In this document: in pieces, positions 22,007-35,371 of the stretch
Position numbering within the stretch: position 1 is the stretch's first letter
Layout: each line of letters begins with the position of its first letter
Source of the DNA: Allantophomopsis cytisporea
Lineage: Eukaryota > Ascomycota > Leotiomycetes > Phacidiales > Phacidiaceae
Assembly (NCBI GenBank): GCA_024752435.1
Contig: CP103037.1
Span: 186,001 to 250,000 of the forward strand
Length of the DNA: 64,000 bases
Reading direction: 5' to 3'
Notes under the pieces: generated by a model
Seen by the model: the letters and a program-made list of their open reading frames with translations, nothing else
Databases searched by the model: none
Told to the model about the DNA's origin: nothing
Program-made: the position numbers and the translations under genes

Positions 22007-25000
22007 CTATCCCCTCTGAATCAGTCTTTCAATCTTAGGTTTCAGTTCCGCGACGCGAAAAGGCTTGCACACGAAGTCGTCAATGCCACAAACCCTCGCA
22101 TGAGCAATCTGCTCGACTCTCACATTGGCAGAGACTCCAATGACCGGAATATGGCCACGGATGATGCCCTGGTCCTCCAGTTCACGAATCTTCCGTACAC
22201 ATGTCAAGCCGTCCATCACAGGCATTTCGACATCCATGAGAATGATAGATAGTGGTATTCCTATATTCGCATTCCCACTCCAGACATTGGAAGTGCACAG
22301 GAAGCTCAGCACCTCATTACCATGCGAGGCTTTGTATGTGGTCCAGCCTAGCTGTCTTAGCTGTTCACAAAGTACCTTCTGGTTAATGACGTTATCCTCA
22401 ACAACGAGCACGCTCACTTCTTCGGGGAAGAGAGAGCTTGCCAACGCCGATTCTTTTAGCATCCTATGCATGGGAGTGGCTTCTAAAGGTGGCGCCAGAG
22501 TGCGTCTTGCCTTGACGTAGAAAGCGAATATCGAGCCCTTCTTTGCTTCCGAAGCTACGCCAATCCGACCGCCCTGTAGCTCACAGAGTTCGCGACTGAT
22601 GAAGAGCCCCAAGCCTGCGCCACCGTAGTGAACGTGAGTGCGTGGCGACGCCTGCATGAAGCGTATGAAGAGGCGCCCACACTCGTCGCGGCTCAGTCCG
22701 CACCCGCTGTCCTGCACCGAGATGCTGATATACATAACTTCCCCCGTGCCCCAATCGGACTGCTGCGTGACATCTTCGATTCGACCCGCTGCTGAGATGT
22801 ATTCCACCGGCTCGCCGCTCTGATTTTCTGACGGAGGGGTTTTTGATGCGGAAAGAGTCAGGGTGATCTCGCGCACAGTTTCCGTTTTGGTGAATTTGAT
22901 GGCATTCGTGAGCAGATTAATCAGCACTTGCAGCACTCGGCTGGGGTCAAGCATAACCCAATCGATGCCCAGGTTGCTAATGCTATCATCAACAAGGAAC
23001 TTCGTCTTAATTCGAGCCTTGTCCAGTTGTAGCGTGAACATGTCCAAGCCATCTCTTACCATTGCCGTCGGCTGAGTTTTCGTTGGCGAAATGGAGAGCA
23101 AGTGAGAATCCAGCTTTGAGAAGGTCAAAATGTCATCTATTATACGGTTTTGATGTGAGGCACAGGCTGTGATTGTTTTTACAGCGTCGAGACAGCTATG
23201 CATAAGTTCCTGGACCCTGGTCGATGGTGCATCTACATCCATTGATTCACCAATGTCTGTTATAGAAATATCAGACAACCAAGTCGTTATGGAGTCTGCG
23301 CACTGTAAGACTGCACTGAGGGGATTTCGTATCTATTTCAGTCAGATCGAGTGGTAACGAGAGCGAGTGGGCTACATACCTCATGAGACGTCATATCGAT
23401 GAAGCTTATCGGATTCAAGGATGTTAGCAAACAATCGTTGCAAAACGCATAAACCTTCAGAATTTCAAGAAACTTGGAATGCAAGAGGAATAGCTCACTT
23501 CTCTTGTTGGCGTTTAGCCTCGAGTGCGTCCTCTGTCCTCTGTTTCTGGAAGTCCTCGGCCCATTTGAAGTCAGACACCTCAATCATAACGCCAAAGGTA
23601 TTCGTGTCGGTACCTCCGTTGAATTCATAGGAGGCATGGGACATGATCCATGTAGGAACCTGAGCACCGTCATCTCGTTTCCAATGTCTCTTGAGTCTAT
23701 ACTGGAATTTCACGCTTCTCATATCTTCAGTCAAAGTCTTCCACGCCGCCTGCACAATGCCCACATCCTCTTCGAGCACACTGTCGAGCCAATTTATCTT
23801 CTTAAATGCCTGTGGTGGAGACCCAGTCAATTCAAACCATTTTTCGTTACAATAAAGCATCTACGTTGGCCCACGTTAGCAACTCTGATAGGAATCGGTC
23901 TATACGACCTTCATAGTTATCAGGGAATGTACCTCTCCTTTATCATTTAGAATGTATATCGCAACAGGTGCAAGCCTTGCGAAGCTTGCAAATCGCTTTT
24001 CACTGACAGCTGCACGTTCGAGGGCATCGGCACGATCAAGAGCGTCCTGGACACTCTTCTTCTGAGCACGAATATCTGTAGTGCATCCAGAAATACTTGC
24101 AACAGATCCGTTGTAAGTCAGCACGGGAATGCAAGTGGCGAGAACCCAGGTGCCGTTTGGCGCATTGTTGATCTGTTTTCCATCCTTTCCAATCGGCTTC
24201 CATCGCATCTCGAACGTGGCGGGTTCACCGGCTCGCAAGGATTCCCAATGATGCTGCAGCAATCCTAAATCCGCTTCGAACACGCAATCCATGAAAGAAT
24301 GCATATCTGACGCTGCCGCAACCTTCGAATGGCCGCTGAGACGGTACCAGGTTTCCTATAGTTCTATTTAAGCTTATGCATTCCTTTCATCTCGGGCTGG
24401 ATTATACTTGCATTTGCTTGGATTAGTCTTCCACTAGGATGGCAGTCAAACATCCCTACTCCTGACATCTCGGCCACCAACTGGAATCGATGCAGTCTCT
24501 CATTAATGTAATGGGACTCTTGCAAACGAAGGGATAGTTCATCCGGGAAGAAGCTTAGTGGCATCCCATTCTGCGCTGTCCCTTTCGGTCTGGTCAGGTG
24601 CAGATCTTGAATGATGGAAATGGCTGATTCGGCAAGTAAGCTGCATACAAGAGCTATCAGTTGCTTGTATTCTTCGTTGTAAGAAACCCTGCTATTGAGG
24701 CCTACAACCCATTAGCTTGGCAATATTGTTCTTCAGTAGCAAACAACAATTTAGAGCCGTAATAGCATGATCCAGCGTTGTACATGGGCATGACGTTGAG
24801 AATATATAATTGGTGGATCTCCAACCGATGGGATTATCATCAATTAATCATACGGAAGCATCAATACGGTACATATAAAGTCTTTAACAGAGGTTGTTTT
24901 CCCGTTGAAATTATAAGCACCTGAGTGACTTCTGAGAAGCAGAAACTTAACTTACCGATGACTAAAAAGCCCGCGATATAGTCAAATCCAACGGACCGTA

Positions 25001-26577
25001 TGGGACAGACAACGATAGCTTGGCATAGGTCCCCAAAGCCACGAGGCTGTAATCCGTCTGTCAAATGCTTGGGAAGAGTGCCGTCTTTTGCGCGCAAGAG
25101 TATTGGATTGCTGGAAAGTACAGCATCGCGAAAGACTGGAGCAAAACCTTCTTCACTCGTCCACAGTTCCATCTTTTTTGGCGCAGCCAAATGGTTATCA
25201 GGAACTCCGAGCTTGCCTTTGAGGAAGCAGGTACTTTCCCTGGTCGAACCTGGAGGGCTGCTGGGAGAATGTGCGTCGTAGTCTTGTCGTAGCGAATATA
25301 TCATTGCAATCGGAAAGTCGAACCCGTTGGTTGCAACACCCTCCAGTACTGCTTGGCCGAATGAGGAGACTTCATGTGGCGATTCCGTATCGCTGATGTT
25401 TTTGCAAATGGTAAGGAGCGTAGATAGCCTTCGCTGGGCCAAACTGATTGACATGTTAGCTGTTTGTATTTTCCGTGAGTCTTAGGAACTTCATGAAGTC
25501 TTGATCAACAAATATATTCAGTTCAAAGACCGGTTCGAATATTGAGCACCAAAGATGATGATATAGGTTTCATGCGGGGTAAATTTATATTCACAAAGTT
25601 GCAAAATATGATGAAGCATTGACGTACCATTGTTCTGTCAAGTTAGACACGCTTTGATAGAAGCCGAAAAATGATCCAGTTAGAGGGATGAGACACCAGG
25701 AAAGGAACAATTCTTCAAGTCTTCCTCCCCCCTTCTCCCACACTAAGTGCTTGCACTGACGATCTAAGGCTTTACCTGGGCTGATATCAACCGGTTTAGA
25801 AATCGTCTCCCACATCTCAAGCCCGGTATCTTGAGCTCGGATCCCTAATATTTGCGGGTGCAAATTTCCAACAAGAGGGGCGTAAGCTTCATTGTATATG
25901 AGGAGATTGTCGGGACCCAAACAGATAGCGGATGGATGAGGATCTAGCATCATTATGTCTAGAAGCTGGCGAATGTCGTTTGGCCATGACTTCATGCACC
26001 CCAGTGAAGTAGATGCCCAGTCTATGGCTCGTATGTGGTTGTAATGGTGGGAGAAATCGAGTAGGGAAGGAAGATTATGTATGGGCGCTTTACTGTTATG
26101 AATCTTTTCGATATTGCTTGAGCGTCTGCGCTTGGGTCCCGACTGACGCACTGGTAGATCGTTCAGATTTAGCGGAGTTGGCTGAATATCACTCCTACAA
26201 CTGCATACAAGTATCCACCTGTTGTTCATTGTGAACCGCACCCAGTCCGAGTCCCGATAGGAGCAGGAATTCGATTTGTGGGAACTCTGACCAAGTGCCC
26301 AATCTTTGAATCTATTCGCGGCGCGGCTTCTGGTATTGATATCAATAACAAGCTCTGGTCGTCTTCGAAATGATGCATTGCAAAAGAAAGTGGATGGCTG
26401 AGAGGAGACTTGTTGCAAGTCAATCACCAGAGTAGGACGAGGATCGTTTACAAGTAACTCCACTGCTTCGATCTCATCTTGCAACAGAGAAGCGGGCGAG
26501 TCCATAGTAAGATCAGAGAGAATAGGAACGGGTGACATATAGTCTGCACCGCCATCTGGCAAGAATCCCATAGACAT
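22007..26577 (-). CDS. hybrid histidine kinase with GAF/PAS sensors and receiver domain
   Basis: Seven exons (26577-25628, 25443-24956, 24701-24412, 24355-23933, 23860-23499, 23404-23380 and 23332-22007) join in phase to 1287 residues. The order is: an N-terminal region with a PAS-like part (ICLGPDNLLIYNEAYAPLVG), a GAF-like segment (about 320-480), a PAS region around ANETWYRLSGH, a second PAS around LYCNEKWFELTG, a short coiled linker, and then the kinase. The phosphoacceptor His lies in FIDMTSHEIRNPLS at residue 845. The ATPase boxes are LINLLTNAIKFT, DSGCGLS and GAGLGLFISRELC. The C-terminal receiver has its phosphorylated Asp at about residue 1213 (LMDVEMPVMDG) and the Lys in VCKPF. All phosphorelay residues are present, so the protein should feed a Ypd1-type relay. 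The signal is unknown. The intron after residue 576 uses a GC donor (GCAAGT). Confidence 0.9.
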
Positions 26578-29465
26578 TGTAGTACTCGAGTAGTTCCTTA
26601 TGGTTGGTAGTGGGATTCGTACCGTTATCTCGTTTGTAGATTGTGAAAGTTGCACGAAAAGCAAGTGTCGAATGCAGATCAATTTATACCTCACAGGAGT
26701 CGGGCACTCAGTCGTTCACGATCAAGATCGTCTTTGAAATCACAGTCTTCATCGGTCTAGATCTTGCAAAGAATGGCTGTCTTCTATGTTTATCTAACTA
26801 CATACGAACCTATTCATTCAGCTCTACCAACATTACAAACGCTCAGCAAAACATGCTAATTGGTCAGAGCCGTGAATACTCTGCGCCTGGGACCCGGCAA
26901 CACTTACACCTCTTTTGAAGTCCTTTGATGCGTTCGTTATCACCGATTATGATAGCGAGGCTGCAAAGAGATATGTGGCTGCTGTGCCTAAATCCAACAT
27001 CTACATGGTCACTTTTCAGGACGGCTGTAACCGGACTTAGTGAGTGAATGTAAGGAAGGTAGGACACTGTCCGCTCAGGGACATGCCTTCGAGCGCTTAC
27101 GTGTCTGCGTATACTGCCAAATCCATCTTTATCATTCCACGACTATATAAGCAAATACTCCATATAGCTCCCTACTTTATCTGCGGAATTCATTTAATTT
27201 TATCTACTCTTGTAAAGACTAAAGTACGTATTGAATGGAAGGAAATGTACTGCATGATTAGTTCCTACGGATACTAATTGTGATATTAAAATGCGTATAA
27301 GCCTGGTAAAGTATCATATTCCACTGCTTACGTCTCATATCCCGTATCTCGTATCCCACCCCACACACTTGACCACAACTTTCAGATAAGGTTGTTCAAT
27401 AGTGAGTGCGGATGATACTGAAGCTTAAATACCGAACTAACTACATAAGCATCTAGACGTGTAAGGCTCAAAGGGTCAGGGAGCTTCTGATCCTCGCGAA
27501 TCCAAAGTATAATGTGTAAGGAGACCTTGCTGACATGCCTGCGCATCGTCGATGGTGAAGCGGAAATAATACTACATATATCACCAAATAAGTTACTTCT
27601 GGCACCATCCCTCTCGTTCGAACGATCGTATCAACTTAATCAACAGGACCTCGGACGTTCCAGCTTCTAAAGCTTCCCCTTTTTAGGAGTCTGCCAGCTT
27701 CAATCAACATTGTCTCCAAATCCACGAGAACCCTCTTTACACTGACAGATCGTGGGCGCGAAGAATCCTTGAGCATCCTTAATCAAGGGCTCGGCCCTCC
27801 TTAGAGAGAATACTTAGACCCTTCTGGACAGAGATTGTGTTCAAGGAAAGTTATAATGATAATACAGCACTGAAAAGTCGCGTGGACAGCACGCGCAGAC
27901 ACATCAATAACTTGCCATTGTATGATTAATAATATGAAGCCTGTCGAAACTGCGGCACTGAATGCGGAATGTCTGACCCGGCACGTTTATTCGGAGTGTC
28001 TCAATCTAGACCGAAGAATTCAATCGAAACTTCATTGTAAGTGGTAAAGCATCATTATGTTCATTCGTACTCCCGAGTCCGGTTAAGACTTCATCGTAGT
28101 CTATTTTTCAGCTTCGTACAGTATCGTACCTGTGTCTATGCTAAAAGCTTTGTTTGAGGAATTGCTAAGCGAATTATATCAGGCCACCGCTTATGAGCGT
28201 TAGACTTGTTCCTCACCATCGCGAGGGGAGGACAAGCTAAGATGCTCCAAGACGGAGATAATCCATCTGGAATCCAAGACAAATACGGTCCGTTCTCCTA
28301 CGTGGGTACCTTGAATGAATTACAGCAGAGGGCATCCTTGTATTTTGTAGTCTTCATCACATCCTTAATACATAATCTGCTGCAAGAGTTTACAAAAAAA
28401 AGGAAGAATTTAGTCTCGTTTCCCTAGGATGGTAGGTGTCCATAGGACTAGGACGTCGCTACATATTTGACTTTCTCTATTATGTTGAACTAATGCTGAA
28501 GGGTTAGCTGTAGGTGAAATGTAGATATACACTTTAATAGTGTTAATCCTATTTACTTAACTAAGCACACAAAATTAAGTCTCTGTGCGCAAATTTTACT
28601 GATCTTTTTAGCTAGAGAAGATAATCCAAGACTTCTACGTGAGTCCATGCTCTGTAAATCTGGCCTCCTGTATTTGTGTCCGCAAAGGTGTTGTTATAAA
28701 CGCCCCGCATCTCTTTCTCATCAACTCAATGTGATATTGCCAACTGCTGTCTCAGTTCGACTTCGGCTTCTTCAAAATCAATAAGCACGATGTTGTGCTT
28801 TTTCATTACTATACCAGCTGGATAATGTGAGAGCAGCGGACCTGCAACCTTATTGCGGTTTGCATAAACATACATAATAGCAGGTCAACCATAGCCATGT
28901 TGAGATGAGAGATAATCGGACTGAGGAGAGAATGGTTTGCGAGACCGAAGATCTGAGTAGGTAGAGAGTGGCTTCGAGAAGCTTTTTATTTTAACAAAAT
29001 ACATGCAGCGGGCAGGGTCTGTCGGTAGGATGTGTCGCGTCACCTTGTATGGTCGAGGCCTGTCTATGATAACTAACGGTACAGACCACCTCGTGAAAGG
29101 ATCCGTGACATCTATTAAGAGGCAGGAAGATAGTTTGAGGTACTGAACACGTTTCAAGATGTTCTCGGTCTTCTTGAATAGTCACTGTTCTTTCTCAATC
29201 TTGGCTTTCATCTCCGATGTTACTGAATAACAGTATGTATACTGGGAGACATTTATTCCAATTGATGTTGTGAAGTTGAGGTAAACAACAATATTAGGTT
29301 GCTTGGCTAGTGCATGCTGACACTAAGTCATGCTAACCCATGCTAAATCGGCTAGTTGCTGAAGATCAGTACCGCAGGTACCAAGTCAAGGTATCTTAGG
29401 TATCTACCACGTACTAATCCTACATCAACCCCATCAATGCAGAAATAATACTTTCTTTGGAAACA
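26578..29465. other. gene-poor interval, no gene seen
   Basis: About 2.9 kb between the histidine kinase start and a decayed kinase. Stops are frequent in all frames, with no family match in the short open frames. It holds the histidine kinase promoter at its left edge. No repeat family was recognised. Confidence 0.45.
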
Positions 29466-30483
29466 ATGGACAAAGCATCATGCTCAAACAAGTTCAGAAA
29501 CTTCTTCTTCGATGCTGTACAGACCCTCCGAAATGATTACTCCCAAGCATGCAAGAGTTCTAATCTTGGGCTCCTAGAGGGTAAATTGGCCTTCGAATAT
29601 AATGTCGAACGTGTAGAAGGTCACGAAACAGTTATCTTCTGGTTTTAGAATGACACGTCCATTGACCAGTAGGTTCTGTGTTCGTCTTGTCGATATTCCT
29701 GGAACACTCTCTGGAGATATCCTACGTCTTCATCGTAATTTGCTCCCACTTGAAGGCAGCTTCGAAATTTGACAGCGACACTATTCACGCCATCAAAACA
29801 TTACCTCTAACTGACCAGAACAATGAGTCAGGGATTGTCAGTACAGCATTGGGCTTGTTGCTACTGATCAAGGTTGATCTCTCGAAGCATTTTCTAAAGA
29901 AGCCCAAATACTGCAGCGTGATATACAACCTTCACAAGTGCCACGCTAGCTCCTATGCTAGAGAACCACTGTCCATGATATCAACCAGTTACTTAGGAAG
30001 TCGCCAAATAGAAATTAGTGTTAGAAAAATTATCACCCCGTTACTTCATTTTTCCTCGTTTCTGATGTATTGCGGTATACAAGCGGTGGGTCTCTCATCT
30101 TGTCACTGCTGTCAAGTATCTCCATTCTCTCAATATTGTCCATCGCGATCTTCAACCCGAGAATCTTCTATTTTCCAAGGATGGCGAACGACTAGTGATA
30201 GCTGATCTTGAGTCCCACTGGGGACAGCGTTCGGCTCCAGGGATAGATAGCATGCGATGATGGCCTTGACTCAGGTTGGACAGAAGAGTCTGACATCTAC
30301 GACATTGTAGTTTGTACCCAGACGATGATATATGCCAATATCCCCATGACACGTCAAGTCGAGTGGCTTGTCCCTCCATCTTCCTATATTATTGTTGAAG
30401 CCTGCAAGCCTACCAAGCCCGCTGAACAGCCAAGTATCAACGAGTCATTAGCCATGGTTGATAGAATAAAGAATGAGGGTTAA
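29466..30483 (+). pseudogene. decayed protein kinase
   Basis: Fragments of a fungal protein kinase are spread over about 1 kb in different frames. An N-terminal block of about 60 codons from ATG 29466 ends in a stop. A second block shifts frame near 29650 (FCVRLVDIPGTLSGDIL) and a mid part is full of stops. The C-lobe begins near 30093 with HLVTAVKYLHSLNIVHRDL, which includes the catalytic-loop motif HRDL at 30141 followed by QPENLLF, and IADLESHWGQR in the position of the DFG region. After a frameshift close to 30250 the frame resumes with GWTEESDIYDIVVCTQTMIY and runs to a stop at 30483. An intact member would read continuously, so the gene is broken by at least two frameshifts and several stops. 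It resembles a fungal-specific kinase group with DLE in place of DFG. I cannot name a closer relative. Confidence 0.7.
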
Positions 30484-32644
30484 TGAGATGGTAAGACAAA
30501 TTCCGTATAAGCCTAAAAGATGCGGTAACTATAACATGAACATAGGATACCACGCGAATAATCAACCGGCAAGATTAGTTTATTCTATTCCACAATGCCC
30601 TCTTACTCAAACGTAAACTTTCCAGTTCTGCATGTCACTTTCCACCTCAACTTCAGAGAATCGGATACTTTGATTCATGATTGGATGATCTGTCAGGCGG
30701 TGGCTAACTTATCGGATGGTTCTATTCTTTCATGAATTTTCAGGCAGCACAACTGAATCCAGAAATGATTTTTACACACTGATACTGTACACTACTACTT
30801 GCTTATAGGCTGTCTATTGAGCTGTAGCTACTCCCAGAATACCGATGTTACCGTTACCACATTGTTCGACTCACAAAACCAGCACCTCTGTACTAATCAT
30901 CTATATCTGATGACAGTCAATTCTGCCGGCTGCGATACAAGTGGCATTCCCTGTTTCTGTAGGTTATTATAGACGCTGTGACTAATAGCACAGCTCTACG
31001 ATGTTAGCGCTTTCGTTTACTCAAGAGCCTATCAAAATCGATTGGACTCATACTGCTGTGATCGTCCACTATTTATCTCTTCCCTCTTGATCTGTGTCTA
31101 TATCTCCGGGCTTATTCTTAGAACTCATTGGTTGGTAAGTACTAAGGCTATGTAAGCGTGCAAAACGTATACTGATTATACCAGAGCTGCTCTCAGTGTA
31201 ACATCCATTTCCGGGAGAAAACTCTTTGCTCTAAACAAGTCAGCATTCTCTGAAGCGTCTATACGGCTTCTCATCTCAAAATTGTTACTGTTGGTACATT
31301 ACAAAATACTCATTGAACGATCGAAGAGGTTAAAAAGATTGGTTGACCGCAAACCAATATTCGCCCGTATCTCTAACCTCCTAGTACCCTTTGATACAAA
31401 ATCTATGGTTTACCTTATCTTATACTGGTGGCGAAGTCCTCGATAGAAAAAATGATCCTCTCTGTGCAAGATGCCTCGGATCTAACACTAATATTACCCG
31501 ATACTTCTGTCTTTCATTGGCGGGTGCTGGCCTCCGTCGAGCCCAGCTCTGTATAAGCCTATCTGTAGGGTTTTCGGACGAATCAGTAAAGTAACGAACT
31601 CTGTTGGATTCCTGGGCTTGTACTATAGTAGAAGCAGCCGTCGTGCCTGCACATCGAATAGACTGAAGGGCGCCGGAAGAGGTTACACTACGTCGATGGC
31701 GTAGATCAGCTGTCTTTTGCTATAAATGTCACTGAAACGGCCTCAAAGCTCCCTTTTAGTCGCGCAGTAAGTGCAGCGATCATGCATCTTATGGCATGCG
31801 ACTTGAAGTCTAGCTGTTTTAGTGCTACTCACAATGGAACAATGACTCGTGCCAAGCAACAGCAATCCTCTTGAAGTTTTTAGGCTATTATACCTAAAAT
31901 ATAGGCATTCAGGGGGTTGGAGAAACATCGATTAAGGCCTAACTCGAGGGAGAAGGGAATTCTGGTGGTAACTTATATCCAAGAAGTAGTCCTTCCATCC
32001 TTGTGTTTTTTTTTTTTTCTTTTTTCTTTTTCAATTGAAATAAAGTATGGTATGCAGGCTAGATACAGCTCTTTTAAGTCATGTGGTAACTCTTTCGCGT
32101 GACTGCATCAGTTCGAAGATTTACAGACTTCTTCACTCTCACACTGATCCTCACTTCGTGGTACTTCTGTGTCAAGCATACACTTGTGTATATGTGCGAT
32201 GACTTCTTCGAAGCTAGCTCTTGAAATCACACCCTTTTCCCCTACACGGTGATTTTATGATCATTGCTCGTTGAACAACAAATATGGCTAGTTGTACTAA
32301 GCAAATCTTAGATTATGAGTGTTTCTTCGGACAAACAATCCTATATTAAATGCAAATTTTTTAAAGCTTTGAGCGAGTTTAAAGTATGAACGAAATCAGG
32401 TAGGTGATTGAAGGGTGAAAAGGCTAAGGTAGACATTTGATGAATATGGAGGGAGCCAGAGAAGACATCCAAGTGCCGGTTATTTGTCTGCCGAACTTAT
32501 AGTCAGAACATCACGTGATAGACTTTGAAATGACCGATCCTCCGACATATTGTAGCGAAGCTTCATTTGAGCTGCGTGCGACTTGTCGACCGACAAAACA
32601 ACATCCTTGGCCTTCTAACGTCCAGCAAGGGCTTTGAGGTTGAG
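30484..32644. other. gene-poor interval and dihydroorotate dehydrogenase promoter
   Basis: About 2.2 kb without a supported gene. A frame open from 31156 to 31446 lacks an early ATG and matches no family. A pyrimidine tract rich in T lies near 32006-32031. The right end forms the promoter of the next gene. Confidence 0.4.
32511..32518. promoter_or_regulatory. TCACGTGA palindrome upstream of dihydroorotate dehydrogenase
   Basis: A perfect TCACGTGA palindrome lies about 130 bases before the likely start codon. CACGTG boxes of this form are bound by bHLH factors such as Cbf1 in yeasts and by related regulators in filamentous fungi. Only the sequence match and location support a role. Confidence 0.35.
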
Positions 32645-34367
32645 ATGATCCCAAAAGCCTCCGCAATGAGTGCTAACCGAGCACTGGGAATGGCATTGAG
32701 GCTCCCGCGCCTCTCAAGAAATGCCAGTGCCCTGCACACGACCCCTTCGCCCTCGAACGTCGCCCGTAGATTCACCCCGTTGCGCGCCGGTACTCTCCAA
32801 CGCCAAACAATTGGCATTCGATACTCCTCAACTGCCCAAAACGTGGCCAATGACTCCCGATCATTGGTTACACGCCTCAAAAACATCCTCTACGGTACTT
32901 CGATCGCCCTATTCTTGCTTCTCGGCTTTCATGCGGTCACCGATGTTCGCTTTTCCTTACACCAGTACATCTCCGTGCCGCTCTTGAGATATATCTACAG
33001 TGATGCAGAGGAGGCTCATGCTGCTGGTACTAAAGCATTGAAGACGCTCCATGCTATGGGCGCGCACTTCCGCGAACGAGGCAATCCAGATGCTGCTGGA
33101 GATTTACAGATTGAGGTGATTACAATTGCCCCGTCGTCCACTCGACTTACTGCGCTTTTGTCACTATAGTGATTGGCAATTCCTGGGACATGTAACTTAT
33201 ATGTCTCTCCTCAGGTCTTCGGTCATACCCTCTCGAACCCGATCGGAACATCCGCCGGTATCGACAAGCGCGGTGAAATCCCGGACGAGTTGTTGATGCT
33301 TGGAGGCGCATATGTTGAGGTTGGCGGTGTTACCCCATTACCACAAGAAGGAAACCCAAAGCCTCGATTGTTCCGTGTACCTTCGCAAGCCGGTCTTATC
33401 AATCGGTTTGGACTTAATTCTGAGGGCGCGGATCGTGTTGCTATGAGATTACGGGAACGCGTCAGGAAATATGCACTTGCGATGGGCTATGGAGCTGACG
33501 AGGCTGCTGAGCGAAAGGTACTTGATGGAGAAGCTGGTGTTCCCCCCGGGTCTTTGGTGCCAGGAAAGATTATGGCTGTCCAGGTTGCTAAGAACAAGTC
33601 CACCCCAGACGACGTGGAGGCGATCGAGAAGGATTACGTTTACTGCGTCGAGAGATTGTCAAAATACGCCGATGTCATTGTTGTAAACGTTAGTTCTCCA
33701 AACACTGAAAACTTGCGCGATCTTCAAAAGCAGGAGCCTTTGACCAGGATTCTCAAGGGCGTCGTCTGTGCAGCAAAGAGAACGGACCGCAAGACAAAGC
33801 CAGCAGTCATGGTGAAGGTCTCTCCAGACGAGGACTCTCAAGAACAAGTTGAGGGAATTTGTGAGGCAATCTGGGAAGCTGGTGTTGATGGCGTAATCGT
33901 AGGAAACACGACTACTAGAAGACCAGCAGCCCTTCCGGAAGGAACAGTCCTCCCTGCGAATGAGGCTGAAATTATGAAGGAGAAGGGTGGCTACTCCGGA
34001 CCACAGCTCTTCGAGCGTACGGTCAGCCTCGTCAAGAAGTACAACAAGACTTTGAACGGAAACTTGGACGCTAGATCAATCGCTGCTTCTTCGAACCCAG
34101 ATACTGGTGTCGTTGGTGCGCTACCAACCGAGCAGGCTAGAAAGGTTATCTTCTGCTCCGGTGGTATCACAAACGGAAAGCAGGCTCTTGAAGCACTGAA
34201 TGCTGGAGCTGATATGGTCCAGATCTACACTGCGTAAGTTTACCTCGTATTGAACAATTTTGTGAAATTTGGTTCTAACATCTTAAAATAGGCTTGTATA
34301 TGGTGGTGTAGGAACTATCTCCCGGATCAAGGATGAGATGAGAAAGGAGTTGGCTAACAAGTCATAA
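32645..34367 (+). CDS. URA9: dihydroorotate dehydrogenase, mitochondrial class 2
   Basis: Exons 32645-33115, 33215-34233 and 34292-34367 join in phase to 521 residues. The enzyme oxidises dihydroorotate to orotate with ubiquinone, the fourth step of pyrimidine synthesis, on the mitochondrial inner membrane. The first 70 residues are rich in Arg, Ser and Ala with no acids, a mitochondrial presequence. A membrane helix (TSIALFLLLGFHAVTDV) follows, then the class 2 N-terminal helices. The barrel carries NPIGTSAGIDKRGE, the VNVSSPNTENL motif that holds the catalytic Ser, KPAVMVKVSPD, VIVGNTTT, SGGITNG and VYGGVGTI, the FMN-binding segments. An alternative start is ATG 32666, which begins a slightly shorter presequence; the open frame has no ATG before 32645. 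The family is unmistakable. Confidence 0.95.
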
Positions 34368-35371
34368 GAATGGCTGTTTGAATACGTGTAATATACAGAG
34401 AAAAAGAAGAAAAGATTAGACCAGTCTCACAAGGTACTTGACTTGATTTAGTTGAGATTTTTGTGCTTCCCACGGGGACACAATCTAGAAGTTGTATGAA
34501 CAAACAAGCTCAGTATCTATTTAATTTTGGTCACCTCGTCTACTCGTTACAGTACTCAAAAGTTCACGATAGTATTCTTTGATACTCCAACGTCCTCAAC
34601 AATGATTATTTCGGAGGAATCTATCTGGTCTTGATGCACACGTAGCATCCTCGACAAAGTCACATGATTTTGTGATCAATTGCATGTCAACCATCTATTT
34701 TATATGTACTGACATCATGATCATGCATAATACCGATTGATTGACCAGATATGAGATACAACGCTTACCGATGGCAAATGTCGCAAACATACTGTGTAGA
34801 AATCTAACAAGGATCAGTATGTGCGAAGTGACCAATAGTGAAGCTGACCGACGCTGACATAATAACGTTGTAATTATATTGATTCCGACCTCCGATACTC
34901 CATCCCTAGGTTATTCGGGCTTGATCTTACTGGTGATTAGCTCCCGCGGAAGACGGAAAGTATAAGTATGGAGATGGGAAGACTTCCCTCCGCAATCGAC
35001 CATGGTATATAAACTACTCTTTTAGTATAGTCAGCTATTGCATACTAGGATATGGTCAGAGTATAAAAGTCAAGTAAGGATGACGTGTTGACTCCGGACA
35101 GCAGTTAAGAACGTGATATTTGATGCATGCCTATCGTAAAAGCCCAATATTGTGGTGAAAGGACTAGAGGAAATGGTGACGACAGAAGCTGGAACTGTTC
35201 TGAATTGTTCAGCCTCTACGTGATCAGCATAGCCTTAGTAGTTATGTCAAATTTATCTACATAAGACTTGATCATTCCTTGTTAAAATAAGTTCTCTCTC
35301 AATCATTTTCCCATCACTATCAACTATCAAACATTTCGAAACCTTCGATATACACTTCAACTTAAACGAAA
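34368..35371. other. intergenic, no gene seen
   Basis: One kilobase between two genes on the same strand, with stops in all frames. The last 120 bases are rich in C, T and A with CAACT/ATCAAAC-type words, as is common in fungal 5' untranslated regions, and must include the promoter of the small protein that follows. Confidence 0.4.

Noticed and set aside
22125..23075. Several plus-strand open frames of 60-131 codons inside the histidine kinase
   Set aside because: They are antisense shadows of the kinase and receiver coding sequence and have no motif of their own.
25520..25550. A GGTTCGAAT word like the T-arm of a tRNA
   Set aside because: It lies within an intron of the histidine kinase and is not flanked by matching acceptor, D or anticodon arms.
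29678..30205. A 175-codon open frame in the kinase remnant
   Set aside because: It is out of frame with the HRDLQPEN segment and shows no domain. It is a shadow of the decayed kinase.
31156..31446. A 96-codon open frame on the plus strand, hydrophobic in its middle
   Set aside because: It lacks an early ATG, has no known motif and lies in a gene-poor region, so it could be open by chance.
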